Shown here one piece after another: positions 42,711-51,083 of a DNA stretch of 64,000 nt (within the stretch, counting starts at the first letter, position 1; every line of letters begins with the position of its first letter). The notes under the pieces are model-generated. The model was not told where the DNA came from and ran no database searches. It worked only from the letters and a program-made list of their open reading frames with translations. This DNA comes from Patescibacteria group bacterium (lineage in GTDB: Bacteria > Patescibacteriota > Patescibacteriia > 2-12-FULL-60-25). The position numbers and the translations under genes are program-made. The DNA lies in the NCBI GenBank assembly GCA_023229665.1, contig JALNYW010000001.1, positions 620,001 through 684,000 of the forward strand, in the 5' to 3' direction.

Positions 42711-43760
42711 ATGGAACAGGAACTTTCTTCCCTTCCAACCGAGGAACAAAGACTCGTCGCCGCCGAGGAACAGGCCGCCGAGCGCGGCTTTGATGCGGCT
42801 TTGCGCCCAAAAACCTTGGGGGAATTCATCGGCCAGCCCGTCGCTAAAGAAAACCTGCGTATCTTTCTTGAAGCGGCCAAAGGCCGGAACGAAGCCTGTG
42901 ACCACGTCCTCCTCTATGGACCGCCGGGACTTGGAAAAACCACGCTTGCTCACGTCATCGCGAATGAAATGGGGGCGAATATCCGCGTCACCAGCGGCCC
43001 GGCCCTGGAGCGCGTGGGAGATTTGGCCGCCATCCTCACAAATCTGGAAGACGGCGATATTTTGTTCGTGGATGAAATCCACCGCATGAACCGTTCGATC
43101 GAGGAAGTGCTCTATCCGGCCATGGAAGACTTCGCGCTCGACATCGTGATCGGCAAAGGACCGACCGCGCGCACGTTACGTTTGGATTTGAAGCGTTTTA
43201 CCTTGATCGGCGCGACGACGCGTCTCTCGCTTTTGTCCGCTCCCCTGCGTGACCGCTTCGGCGCGCATTTCCATTTGGATTTTTACGGCCCCGACGAAAT
43301 GCGCGAAATTCTGCGCCGCTCCTCGCGCCTCCTCGAACTTTCCATGGAAGACGCGCCTCTCACGACCATCGCCGGGCGCTCGCGCCGCACGCCGCGCATC
43401 GGGAACCGCCTTTTGAAGCGCGTCCGTGACTATGCCCAAGTCATGGCCGGCGGCGCGATGGATGACGGCGTTGTCGATAAAGCCCTGAATGCGCTCGAAA
43501 TTGACTCATTGGGCCTGGATGAGGCGGACCGTCGAACCCTTTTGTCGCTCATTGAGAAATTCAACGGCGGACCCGTGGGCTTGACCACGCTTGCCGCCGC
43601 CACGGCCGAAGAAGTCGAAACGCTGGAAGACGTGATCGAACCCTTTTTATTGCAGCTCGGACTCATTGCCCGCACCCCGCGCGGCCGCATGGCCACGGAA
43701 TTCGCCTATAAACATCTCGGCTTCACGCCTCCGGAGCGCCAGGGTACACTAGGGACATGA
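42711..43760 (+). CDS. ruvB: Holliday junction helicase RuvB
   Basis: The 349-aa AAA motor drives branch migration with RuvA. An N-terminal [13 protein letters not shown] is followed by Walker [13 protein letters not shown], Walker [11 protein letters not shown], sensor [18 protein letters not shown] and a winged-helix C-terminus ([15 protein letters not shown]). ruvA and ruvC are not in the window. TAGGAT lies 14 nt before the ATG, and no SD is seen. The stop overlaps the next start. Confidence 0.97.
   Translation: MEQELSSLPTEEQRLVAAEEQAAERGFDAALRPKTLGEFIGQPVAKENLRIFLEAAKGRNEACDHVLLYGPPGLGKTTLAHVIANEMGANIRVTSGPALERVGDLAAILTNLEDGDILFVDEIHRMNRSIEEVLYPAMEDFALDIVIGKGPTARTLRLDLKRFTLIGATTRLSLLSAPLRDRFGAHFHLDFYGPDEMREILRRSSRLLELSMEDAPLTTIAGRSRRTPRIGNRLLKRVRDYAQVMAGGAMDDGVVDKALNALEIDSLGLDEADRRTLLSLIEKFNGGPVGLTTLAAATAEEVETLEDVIEPFLLQLGLIARTPRGRMATEFAYKHLGFTPPERQGTLGT
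43722..43750 (+). promoter_or_regulatory. Promoter inside the ruvB tail
   Basis: TTCACG (43722-43727), 17 bp, TACACT (43745-43750), then exactly 6 nt to the ATG at 43757. Confidence 0.55.
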
Positions 43761-44005
43761 TTCCGCTTGGGTATTTCCTCATTGCTTGGCTTGTCCTGGT
43801 CGCGATTTTTGCGCTCATGGCTTTCGTCACCGTCATCATGAATGTCCGCTATGGACTCTCCGGATTGATGACCTACGTAAGCACCGCGATATTCCTCATC
43901 GTGGTTTGCGCCGTCCTCTTCGCGACCGGCGGGTATCTCGCCACGGTGGACTGGTCGCAAGAAGCGGACATCGTCCCCTCGTCAGAGGCTGTCTACGAAT
44001 TATGA
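43757..44005 (+). CDS. Small membrane protein (82 aa)
   Basis: Two long membrane helices (about 3-27 and 37-62) with a short loop (NVRYGLSG) and an acidic tail. The family is not recognised. It overlaps ruvB upstream and the PH-domain protein downstream by 4 nt each (ATGA), so the three form an operon, although a promoter within ruvB may drive it separately. The function is unknown. Confidence 0.75.
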   Translation: MIPLGYFLIAWLVLVAIFALMAFVTVIMNVRYGLSGLMTYVSTAIFLIVVCAVLFATGGYLATVDWSQEADIVPSSEAVYEL

Positions 44006-44601
44006 TCGACCTCCATCGCCTGCCAAATCCGGTCCGGGATGAAAAGGTTATCCATGTTTTGCGTCGCCATCCCATCACGCTCTTCGTTTGGTTTTTGGGC
44101 GTTCTGTTCCTCCTCGTCGGTCCGTTTGCCGTGTGGGGACTAATCTCCTACGCGCAACCGGAGCTCCTGGAAAGCCAATACACGACCGCCCTCATTATCA
44201 TGGGCGGCTCGGCCTTTTTCTTGTTCGCCTGGCTCTTCCTCTTCCAGAACTTCATGGACTACTACCTGGATATCTGGATCGTAACGACCAAACGCGTGCT
44301 GAATATCGAACAAACCGGCCTCTTTGCGCGCACCGTTTCCGAACTGCGCCTCTACCGCATCCAGGACGTGACCTCCACCGTGAACGGCTTTATCCATACC
44401 ATCCTGGATTTCGGCGACATGGAAATTCAGACCGCCGGCGAAAAGACGCGTTTCATTTTTGAACAAATCCCGCACCCGACGCGCGTCAGCAAATCGGTGC
44501 TCGAATACGCCGAGCTCGATCGCAAAGAACACCTCGATGAAGCCGTCGAACAATTCGGCATGCCCGATCATCCAAATATGCCGGCTCCGGCCAAACATTA
44601 A
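44002..44601 (+). CDS. PH-domain (bPH2/YdbT-like) membrane protein
   Basis: The 199-aa protein has two membrane helices (about 27-50 and 62-85), then a bacterial PH domain: YYLDIWIVTTKRVLNIEQTGLF, then SELRLYRIQDVTS and DFGDMEIQTAG. Members bind the membrane; some act as chaperone-like or export factors. A His/Pro/acidic tail ends the protein. The ATG at 44002 overlaps the previous stop. Confidence 0.85.
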   Translation: MIDLHRLPNPVRDEKVIHVLRRHPITLFVWFLGVLFLLVGPFAVWGLISYAQPELLESQYTTALIIMGGSAFFLFAWLFLFQNFMDYYLDIWIVTTKRVLNIEQTGLFARTVSELRLYRIQDVTSTVNGFIHTILDFGDMEIQTAGEKTRFIFEQIPHPTRVSKSVLEYAELDRKEHLDEAVEQFGMPDHPNMPAPAKH

Positions 44602-44604
44602 CCT

Positions 44605-45060
44605 ATGAAACCCCTGTTCCCCGTCCGCCAAACGCCCGGCCTCTGCGGCCCGGCCACGCTCAAAATCCTGCTCCAGCACCATGACAAAGAATATTCGGAA
44701 GATGAACTCGCCAAACTCTGCAAAGTGACGCCGGATACGGCCACGAGCCACGACAAAATCATCGAAGGCGCCAAAGCCGTGGGCGGCACGGTCGAAACCA
44801 AGACCGGCGGAACCATCGATGACCTGCGCAAATACGTCGAAGACGGAATTCCGGTCATGGTCGGATGGAAAAACCAGCTCGGCGACCACTACGGCGTCGT
44901 ATACGAAATCGGCAAGCTCAAGGTCTTCATGATGGATCCGGAAACCGAATCCGGCATCCGCATCCTCCCGATCGCCGACTTCGAAGAGATGTGGCACGAC
45001 ACCCACGCGGGCGAAAAAACCGAACGGTGGATGATGGCGGTCACGAATTTCAAAGGGTAA
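44605..45060 (+). CDS. C39-like cysteine peptidase domain protein
   Basis: The 151-aa papain-like C39 fold has the oxyanion Gln and catalytic Cys in RQTPGLCGPATL (Cys14), His in GDHYGVVYE and Asp in MMDPETE, so the site is complete. It has no signal peptide or transporter domain. C39 peptidases cleave double-Gly leaders in bacteriocin export; here no peptide substrate is seen. It follows the PH protein after 3 nt. Confidence 0.85.
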   Translation: MKPLFPVRQTPGLCGPATLKILLQHHDKEYSEDELAKLCKVTPDTATSHDKIIEGAKAVGGTVETKTGGTIDDLRKYVEDGIPVMVGWKNQLGDHYGVVYEIGKLKVFMMDPETESGIRILPIADFEEMWHDTHAGEKTERWMMAVTNFKG

Positions 45061-45067
45061 AAAAAAA

Positions 45068-45100
45068 CGGCCCGCTCACTCCAATCGAGGCGGGCCTTTT
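45068..45100 (+). terminator. Terminator inside the DUF1232 gene tail
   Basis: GGCCCGC / GCGGGCC with T5 ends the C39 unit and overlaps the last eight codons of the convergent DUF1232 gene. Confidence 0.8.
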
Positions 45101-45336
45101 TCTTTGGCGTTGAGGTACTGGTTGGTCGCATGGCCCAGATACCAGGCCGCGATGCCAACGAAACCGATATCGTCGAGCCAGCCGAGGACGGGGGCAAGGT
45201 CGGGCACGAGATCAACCGGCCAAAGCAGGTAAACGAGCGAAAGGACGGCCAAGGCCTTAGGCTTCCAATTCGTCTTGGAATCCCGCAGATAGGCCCAGAT
45301 GCCTGGCAGATTCGGGATGAATCGGTGTCGGGTCAT
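45076..45336 (-). CDS. DUF1232 (YkvA-like) membrane protein
   Basis: The 86-aa protein has the family hallmark VYLLWPVDLVPDLAPVLGWLDDIG, in which a helix with a conserved PxDLxPD motif enters the membrane. Its role is unknown. The ATG at 45336 has TAAGCT exactly 6 nt upstream. It is divergent from the P-type ATPase homologue, and a perfect palindrome lies between them. Confidence 0.88.
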   Translation of the reverse strand: MTRHRFIPNLPGIWAYLRDSKTNWKPKALAVLSLVYLLWPVDLVPDLAPVLGWLDDIGFVGIAAWYLGHATNQYLNAKEKGPPRLE

Positions 45337-45359
45337 GGCGCGAGCTTATCACAGGTCGC

Positions 45360-45373
45360 GTATCACGTGATAC
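45360..45373. promoter_or_regulatory. 14-bp palindromic operator candidate
   Basis: GTATCACGTGATAC is a perfect palindrome between two divergent genes. It overlaps the -10 (TACATT, 45371-45376) of the P-type ATPase gene and the expected -35 of the DUF1232 gene. The regulator is unknown. Confidence 0.55.
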
Positions 45374-45382
45374 ATTCGCCGC

Positions 45383-47182
45383 ATGCTGGAACGCCTATCG
45401 GATCTGTGGCCCTTTCTGGCCGTCGCAACCGGCATCGCCACCCTTCCCTTGCTCTTGAATGTCCTGCGCGGCTTCCTGGACCGCAGGCTGGTCGGCGACG
45501 TATTTAACGTGGCCGCCGTGATTACCTGTCTGGCCACGGGCCAATGGGTCACGGCCGCCTGTATCGTCGCGATCGCCCATCTGGGAGCCTTGCTCGAACG
45601 GGAAGCCGTAACGCGTGCGGGACACGACGCACGCGCCTTCGCCGAAGCCCAACCCCTCACCGCGACGCGCGAACGTCACAAGCAAACGGAAGAAGTAAAA
45701 ACTGAAGGGCTCTCGATCGGGGATATCTTGATCGTGCAGCAGGGCCAGCGCATTCCCGTTGATGGCGTCATCATCCAAGGGACGGCCCATGTCGACCAAT
45801 CCACACTAAGCGGTGAGATAAAACCCGTAGAAAAACTCGTGGGAGACGGGGTCCTGGCTTCAAGCATCGTGAAAGCCGGGCACATCAAGCTCCGGGTCAC
45901 GCGGACGCTCCAAGGTTCCGCGATCGAACGCATCCTCTTTTTACTGCAAGACGCGGGCCGTCATCCGGCGCCGGTGGAACGTGCGGCGGAACGGTTGTCA
46001 GGATTGGTTCTTGTCGGGATGGGTTTGGCGGGATTGGCCGCATGGCTTCTTCTCCGGGATGCAAACCTGATGGCCGCGTGTTTCTTGATCGCGGGCGGAG
46101 ACGCGCTTGCGCAAACGGTCAGGCTATTGATCGCAACCACGCTCGCTAAAAGCGCGCGGCGCGGCGCGGTCATCAAACACGGCCGCTGGATCGAGCCTTT
46201 GGCCGAGTTGAATGCCATCACCCTGGAAAAAACCGGGCTTATGACGCACGCCGATTTGCATGTCGGCCGCCTTGAACACGACCCGGGCATAAGCGACGCC
46301 TTCGTCTGGGAATGCGTGGCCGTGGCCGAAAAGTACTCGGAGCATCCGGCGGGACGCGCGCTCTTCCGGATGGCCGCGAAACATGTCGGCTCCATGCCCG
46401 ATCCGGACGAATTCCAAGTCTTTCCAAGCAAAGGCGTGCGCGCCATCCTCGCCGGCCATGAAGTCATGGTCGGAACGGCCGAGCTCTTACGCGCCCGCGA
46501 AATTTCCTTCGACCAACCGTGGCTCGCCGGATCCACTTCCCCGATTGAAGGGACCGGAAGTGATGTCTTTGTCGCGCTGGATGGCTCCTGTATTGCCCGC
46601 GTCCGCCTCCAGGACCGTCCGCGCAACGATATCCGCGAAAGCCTTCAGCGCCTGCGCGAACTCGGCCTCCAAACCCAAATCCTCTTCACGAATGACACGG
46701 TGCGCGTTGCCGGATCCTTTGCCCAAGCCATCGGCATCAGCGAGTACCGTCCGTCCATGAATGCCGAGGACACCTGGCATGAAATCGGGCGGCTGGCCCA
46801 ACACGGAACCGTGGCATTGCTTGGTGACAGTCAGCAGCACGCGCCGGCGCTCGTACGCGCCGATCTAGGCATCGTCCTGAGCCAGGCCGGTCGCGGACTC
46901 CATACCGAATCGGCAGGGCTCGTCCTAATGACGGATGACCTCACGCGCATGCCGGAGCTCATCCTGCTTGCACGGAGGACAAAACGGACGTGGAAATACC
47001 TCATCCTCTACTGGCTGGCGGCAAACGTCCTGGGGATCAGCTTGGTTTTCCTCAAGGTCCTCGCTCCGCTCCCGGCCGCGATCTTTGCCTTGCTCGTGCT
47101 GCGTTTCCCCCTCTTGAATGCGTCCCGCTGGATGGAAAAACGCGCGGCAAGTGGACAAGCCGTGCAAATCGGGGGAAAATAA
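45383..47182 (+). CDS. P-type ATPase homologue with degenerate catalytic motifs
   Basis: The 599-aa protein has the full layout of a heavy-metal (P1B) ATPase: helices, actuator domain with LSGEIKPVEK (TGE form), a large P/N domain with SEHPAGRALF (His321-Pro322), and two C-terminal helices. The invariant DKTGT is LEKTGLM, with Glu282 for the phosphorylated Asp. GDGxNDxPAL is GDSQQHAPAL (481-490), with Asp replaced by His486. The membrane CPC motif is not present (GGD in its place). It is likely a pseudo-pump or a repurposed sensor. TACATT is 6 nt before the ATG. Confidence 0.85.
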   Translation: MLERLSDLWPFLAVATGIATLPLLLNVLRGFLDRRLVGDVFNVAAVITCLATGQWVTAACIVAIAHLGALLEREAVTRAGHDARAFAEAQPLTATRERHKQTEEVKTEGLSIGDILIVQQGQRIPVDGVIIQGTAHVDQSTLSGEIKPVEKLVGDGVLASSIVKAGHIKLRVTRTLQGSAIERILFLLQDAGRHPAPVERAAERLSGLVLVGMGLAGLAAWLLLRDANLMAACFLIAGGDALAQTVRLLIATTLAKSARRGAVIKHGRWIEPLAELNAITLEKTGLMTHADLHVGRLEHDPGISDAFVWECVAVAEKYSEHPAGRALFRMAAKHVGSMPDPDEFQVFPSKGVRAILAGHEVMVGTAELLRAREISFDQPWLAGSTSPIEGTGSDVFVALDGSCIARVRLQDRPRNDIRESLQRLRELGLQTQILFTNDTVRVAGSFAQAIGISEYRPSMNAEDTWHEIGRLAQHGTVALLGDSQQHAPALVRADLGIVLSQAGRGLHTESAGLVLMTDDLTRMPELILLARRTKRTWKYLILYWLAANVLGISLVFLKVLAPLPAAIFALLVLRFPLLNASRWMEKRAASGQAVQIGGK

Positions 47183-47186
47183 ACGC

Positions 47187-48041
47187 ATGCGTTCCTCGGT
47201 CAAGCGCTTCCACAAGCGCGCAAAAGACCATTTCGTTCCCCACAAAGGGAATAATCACCACCCGCATCTCCTGCGGCATCGAAGTTTGATTGGCGTAAGC
47301 GCGGCACTAATTGCCGTGAAAGCGTTCGCCTTCCTCATTCCGCTCATGGTTCCCGGCGCCTCGTATGCCGATACCATTCCCGCCGAGCCCATCACGAAAA
47401 CCGCGATCATTGAACGGACCAATACGGTCCGGGTCGCCCTCGGCATACCGCCCCTGAACGACGACAAACGCCTGACGCTAGCCGCCCAAAAAAAAGCGGA
47501 AGACATGGCAGCCGGCGGCTATTTCTCTCACCAATCCCCCCAGGGAAAAACAGCGCTCGACCTAATTCGTACGGCCGGGTATCCCGTCCACTTCGCCGCT
47601 GAGAATCTCGCCGTCCACTTCGTGAAGGCGGATGACGTGCAGCAGGGCTGGATGGACAGCCCGACCCACCGCCTCAATATCCTGGACCCGCGGTATAAGG
47701 ACATCGGGGTCGGGATCGCGAACGGGTATTTTGAACACCAAGAAACCACCTTCGTCGTCGAGCTCTTCGGCAGCCCCATCGACACGAGAGTTGCGCCGGT
47801 CGCCTCCATCTCGACGGAAACGCTCATCCCGGGGTCAGACTACGCCGATGATTCCCTCAGCTCTCCGCTTTCGTCCCGTGTCCTGGACAGCTACTCGCGG
47901 GAATTCGCTCTCTACGTCATCGCCCTGATTACGGGCCTCATGCTCCTCTCGCTCGCCGTGCGCTTCCGCTGGCAGCATGTCGCTTCCATGTCCCACGCCA
48001 TGGCCGTCGTCGCCCTCGCTACGGTCCTCATGTTGGTCTAA
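47187..48041 (+). CDS. CAP/SCP-domain surface protein with two anchors
   Basis: The 284-aa protein has a His/Lys-rich cytoplasmic N-terminus and a membrane helix (about 38-60). A CAP domain (about 70-195) carries SHQSPQGKTALD, AENLAVHF and SPTHRLNILDPRYKDIGVGI. A second membrane helix (about 238-258) and short tail follow. Bacterial CAP proteins are extracytoplasmic, with possible protease or lipid-binding roles. It starts 4 nt after the pseudo-ATPase, so they are co-transcribed. The active-site His residues look present. Confidence 0.85.
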   Translation: MRSSVKRFHKRAKDHFVPHKGNNHHPHLLRHRSLIGVSAALIAVKAFAFLIPLMVPGASYADTIPAEPITKTAIIERTNTVRVALGIPPLNDDKRLTLAAQKKAEDMAAGGYFSHQSPQGKTALDLIRTAGYPVHFAAENLAVHFVKADDVQQGWMDSPTHRLNILDPRYKDIGVGIANGYFEHQETTFVVELFGSPIDTRVAPVASISTETLIPGSDYADDSLSSPLSSRVLDSYSREFALYVIALITGLMLLSLAVRFRWQHVASMSHAMAVVALATVLMLV

Positions 48042-48072
48042 AAAACTCCCCCGCAGCGCGGGGGAGTTTTTT
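48040..48072. terminator. Bidirectional terminator with 15-bp stem
   Basis: AAAAAACTCCCCCGC / GCGGGGGAGTTTTTT with a 3-nt loop. The stop codons of both convergent genes lie in its ends. Confidence 0.95.
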
Positions 48073-48964
48073 AGTCGAAGGTGACGTGGGCGGCAGTCTC
48101 GGCCGTCGCGCTATAGGAACTCGCGGTATCGATATCTGGACCGAAGGCGTAATTCAGATAGAACGTGTCCGCGATATCGTCGATAAGCAGGTTCCAGTTT
48201 GCTCCATAGAGCGTGCGCGCGACGTCCTCCGTCTTTACCCAACGTAATTCGCCGTCGCCAGAGACCGCATACACTTTGTTCAAGGTGGAAAATTTCACCA
48301 TTTTGATCCCCGGACGATAGGTAACGTTCTTTCCCAACGGATAGGACGAGAGCGTGGCCAGAGAAACCGTTTGAACGCTATCGAAATTGGCATACCAGGT
48401 AAAAAAGACTTTGCTATTCGGAAAGGCGTGGCGCTTTCCGTCCGCGCCGATGTAATACACGGCGGTACATGGATGATCGGGGCCCACGCCTTGCGGACAT
48501 TCCTGCTTCATGAGCGTACGCGCTGATCCGGCGGGAGCGGGCGTCGGAGTCGGGGTTGGAGTTGGTGTGGGGGTCGGGGTCGGAGTCGGCGTCAGACCCG
48601 GCGTGCCAAGCGGAGGCTGGTTCTGGAGCGGACCCTCGACCCAAATGGCCGTATTCGGACCGGCCGCCGCGGCGCCGGTCGTATCGCGGCAAAACACGAA
48701 GGCAATGCGCGACCCGCCATACGGGAACGTAAATGACTGGCTCGCGACACCGCCTGAGACGTTCATGACACCGACATCTTCAAGATCAACATACAAGTTA
48801 CAGCTCTGAATGCCGGCCGCAGGTGAAACGGTGGCAGTCAGCATGACGGGCGTATTCACCGTAGCCGTGACCGGACTAACCGGGCTAATCGTCGGGGCGG
48901 CCATACTGGCCAAAGGAAACAAAAGTCCGGCAAAGGGAAGAAGGGCGAGGGAAAGGCGTTTCAT
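48071..48964 (-). CDS. Secreted protein with novel repeat-family domain
   Basis: The 297-aa protein has a signal peptide (cleavage near SMA-APT). An Ig-like N-terminal domain (about 25-115) has one Cys pair, and a (Pro-Thr)n linker (about 124-146) follows. The C-terminal domain (about 150-280) has AVYYIGADGKRHAFPN, VFFTWYANF, NVTYRPGIKMVKF, VYAV, LRWVKTED and YGANWN. That last domain recurs at 49571 and 51704. TAAGAT lies 9 nt before the ATG. It is probably a surface protein; the function is unknown. Confidence 0.8.
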   Translation of the reverse strand: MKRLSLALLPFAGLLFPLASMAAPTISPVSPVTATVNTPVMLTATVSPAAGIQSCNLYVDLEDVGVMNVSGGVASQSFTFPYGGSRIAFVFCRDTTGAAAAGPNTAIWVEGPLQNQPPLGTPGLTPTPTPTPTPTPTPTPTPAPAGSARTLMKQECPQGVGPDHPCTAVYYIGADGKRHAFPNSKVFFTWYANFDSVQTVSLATLSSYPLGKNVTYRPGIKMVKFSTLNKVYAVSGDGELRWVKTEDVARTLYGANWNLLIDDIADTFYLNYAFGPDIDTASSYSATAETAAHVTFD

Positions 48965-49022
48965 AATGGGTATATCTTATTCCAAAAACGCAAGGCATCC
49001 TAGTCCATGCTAAACTTGTCCA

Positions 49023-49574
49023 ATGAAATCCCAAAAAATGATTTTCGTGCTGGTCGGCCTTTTGGCCGCCGGTTTTCTCGTATGGCTCCTCTTTGATTTC
49101 TTCGGCATCCAGGCGCTCTTCATCAACAAAACCGTGGATGAGTCCGTGCCCGGCATCGTGACTTCCACCTCCACCGCTCCGTCGGCGAAACTCCCCGCCG
49201 GGTATTCGGGTCCCCTCGTGATCGCGGATGGAACATTCGAACAAGGCGACAGCGCCTATTCCATCAAGGGCAAAGCGACCATCACCGAAGAAAACGGCGT
49301 ACGCACGCTTTCGCTGACCGACTTTGACGTCTCCAACGGCCCCGATCTGTTCGTGTATCTTGTACGGGCTTCGGATGCGAAAAACCTCACCGTGAAAGAC
49401 GCGGTCGGAAAAGGAGCGTTCGTGAATTTGGGAGCGCTCAAGGGAAACCAGGGAAATCAAACCTATATCTTGCCGGATGGTCTGGAGCTTGATGGCGAAT
49501 ATGTTGTCAGCATCTGGTGCAAGCGTTTCTTCCGTAACTTTGGCTCGGCTGAACTGTCGTTCCGCGCGTACTAA
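49023..49574 (+). CDS. DM13-domain membrane-anchored protein
   Basis: The 183-aa protein has an N-terminal membrane helix (about 6-28), a Ser/Thr/Pro linker, then a DM13 domain (about 75-183). The domain has TDFDVSNGPDLFVYLV and the conserved Cys in VSIWCKRFFRNFGSAEL. DM13 domains are predicted redox/electron-transfer or cell-adhesion modules. TAAACT is exactly 6 nt before the ATG. It overlaps the convergent SH3-domain protein by 4 nt. Confidence 0.88.
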   Translation: MKSQKMIFVLVGLLAAGFLVWLLFDFFGIQALFINKTVDESVPGIVTSTSTAPSAKLPAGYSGPLVIADGTFEQGDSAYSIKGKATITEENGVRTLSLTDFDVSNGPDLFVYLVRASDAKNLTVKDAVGKGAFVNLGALKGNQGNQTYILPDGLELDGEYVVSIWCKRFFRNFGSAELSFRAY

Positions 49575-50458
49575 TCGATCGTTTCGTTTGCTTCCATTTC
49601 CGCGGTCGGATTGAAGTCGGCCTCGGTATCAATCTCCGTCCCAAAGGTGTAGTTGGTGTAGAAGGCGTCCGGGATATCATCGATCTTCATATTCCACGTT
49701 GATCCGTAATAGGCGCGGGCCAGCTCCTCCGTCTTCACCCAGCGCAAGACTCCCCCGCGGGCCACGGCATACACTTTCGGATCAGTGGTGAACTTCACCA
49801 TGCGCGCACCCGGACGGTAGGTGGCATTCATTCCAAGCATGTATTGGCCCAACCGTTCCGCCGTCACGGCACGCACCGAATCGAAGTTGCCATACCAGGT
49901 AAAAAAGACGCGGCTATTTGGGAATGCGTGGCGCTTGCCGTCCGCACCAATGTAATAGACGGCCTTGCATGGGTGATCGGCTGACGCGATCGAGGGACAA
50001 ACGAGCTTGATCAAGTTGCGCGCATCGATCGCTCCGGCATAGGCCGTCTCTCCGCTCGGCGCGGGAGCGGGAGCGGGCGTTGGAGCCGGAGCCGGCGACG
50101 GGCCCCGGCTCGGATACTCGGCCATATATTCCGTATACGAAGACCAGGTCGTGCCCGTGCGCTGGGCGCCCGTTTCGATGAATTGCTGGCCGACCCAACC
50201 GCGCGCTCCGTTATGCTCGACGCGATACCAGCCGTCCGTGAAGCCGATGACGTTCACCGTCGCACCGGCGCTCAGCGTCACCAAGATGCTGCTCCCTTCT
50301 ACGCAGGCTTGATTGCGGAGAAACACGCCGGACTTTACGCGACCTGTTCCCGAATACTGATGGACCGGATCAACGTAGCAATCCCCGGCCAAAGTGACGG
50401 CCGGTGCAAGACCAAGCAACAATACGGATACGCCCAACGTGGAAAGAAGTCGTTTCAT
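49571..50458 (-). CDS. Secreted SH3b protein with the novel domain
   Basis: The 295-aa protein has a signal peptide (cleavage near TLA-GDC), then an SH3b-like domain (about 30-95) with SGVFLRNQAC and GWYRVEHNGARGWV. A Pro/Ala linker (about 115-140) leads to the shared C-terminal domain (AVYYIGADGKRHAFPN, VFFTWYGNF, ATYRPGARMVKF, VLRWVKTEE). SH3b modules often bind cell wall. The ATG at 50458 begins a good signal peptide; the frame upstream is an extension. Confidence 0.8.
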   Translation of the reverse strand: MKRLLSTLGVSVLLLGLAPAVTLAGDCYVDPVHQYSGTGRVKSGVFLRNQACVEGSSILVTLSAGATVNVIGFTDGWYRVEHNGARGWVGQQFIETGAQRTGTTWSSYTEYMAEYPSRGPSPAPAPTPAPAPAPSGETAYAGAIDARNLIKLVCPSIASADHPCKAVYYIGADGKRHAFPNSRVFFTWYGNFDSVRAVTAERLGQYMLGMNATYRPGARMVKFTTDPKVYAVARGGVLRWVKTEELARAYYGSTWNMKIDDIPDAFYTNYTFGTEIDTEADFNPTAEMEANETID

Positions 50459-50478
50459 AATACATTCAAGCATAAACC

Positions 50479-50508
50479 AAAATCCGACCCCTTGCGAGGT
50501 CGGATTTT
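50479..50508. terminator. Terminator between csp and the SH3b gene
   Basis: AAAATCCGACC / GGTCGGATTTT stem. On the minus strand it ends the cold-shock transcript. Confidence 0.85.
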
Positions 50509-50524
50509 GTGTTGGGCGAAACGC

Positions 50525-50740
50525 TTACGCGCGGCGCACGTTGACGGCACGCGGACCCTTGTCCGAGGCTTCCTGGTCGAATTCCACCGCGAAACCCTTG
50601 GTGAGTTCAGCGAAGGTCAAACCGTCGATAAGGGCGGTCGTGTGGAAGAACACGTTGTTGGCCTTTTCATCAGCCATGCCTTCCGGAGTGATAAAACCAA
50701 AACCCTTCTCATCGTTCTTGCCGGCGATAGTACCCTTCAT
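50525..50740 (-). CDS. Cold-shock domain protein
   Basis: The 71-aa single cold-shock domain has the RNP1-like KGFGFITPEG (residues 12-21) and VFFHTTALI as the RNP2 region. It binds single-stranded RNA/DNA as an RNA chaperone. GFGFI with Phe-Phe-His is intact. A promoter lies about 85 nt upstream, and the intervening leader can fold (see separate entry). There is no SD. Confidence 0.95.
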   Translation of the reverse strand: MKGTIAGKNDEKGFGFITPEGMADEKANNVFFHTTALIDGLTFAELTKGFAVEFDQEASDKGPRAVNVRRA

Positions 50741-50753
50741 AGATATAGTCTGG

Positions 50754-50814
50754 CCAATGCGTAATAACTACGTGGATTTTGCTTCAAATGAGCAATAAAG
50801 ATCCGTCGCATTGG
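50754..50814 (-). promoter_or_regulatory. Structured leader of the cold-shock gene
   Basis: An 8-bp perfect stem CCAATGCG / CGCATTGG closes a loop of about 45 nt that contains a second small stem (TTGCT / AGCAA). The outer stem lies 13 nt before the ATG. Such leaders often respond to temperature in csp genes; here this is inferred. Confidence 0.55.
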
Positions 50815-50824
50815 TTGCACCCAT

Positions 50825-50852
50825 ACCTTACACGAAAATACCAAAATGTCAA
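50825..50852 (-). promoter_or_regulatory. Promoter of the cold-shock gene
   Basis: Minus strand TTGACA (50847-50852), 16 bp, TAAGGT (50825-50830); the leader would be about 78 nt. Confidence 0.65.
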
Positions 50853-50902
50853 TCATCGGACCTGAAAAAACCCTATACTTCGATGTACCGAACCCGGCCG
50901 AC

Positions 50903-51070
50903 CTAGCCCGTCTCAAGCCTCACTTTGATGCCGTTCGGATGCGTGGGCGCGCTCGTTAAAATCTCCCGCACGACTCCATAGGTCGCTTTTCCGGTGGGCT
51001 GGTCCTCTTTCGTGACGATGGCCACCCTTAGCCCGGGGTGGATGTCTGCGCGAATCGTGCCGTCCATCAT
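50903..51070 (-). CDS. YwbE family protein (DUF2196)
   Basis: This small protein (about 55 aa) matches YwbE: DGTIRADIHPGLRVAIVTKEDQ, then REILTSAPTHPNGIKVRLE. The function is unknown in all bacteria. Two ATGs (51070 and 51067) are possible; both give the family start. It lies 13 nt after the cupredoxin gene stop on the same strand. Confidence 0.85.
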   Translation of the reverse strand: MMDGTIRADIHPGLRVAIVTKEDQPTGKATYGVVREILTSAPTHPNGIKVRLETG

Positions 51071-51083
51071 GAGCTTGCTGTCT

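Noticed and set aside
48541..48600. GGGGTCGGAGTCGG-type short tandem repeat, CRISPR-like at first glance
   Set aside because: It codes a (Pro-Thr)n linker in frame; there are no spacers. No CRISPR array or cas gene was seen in the window.
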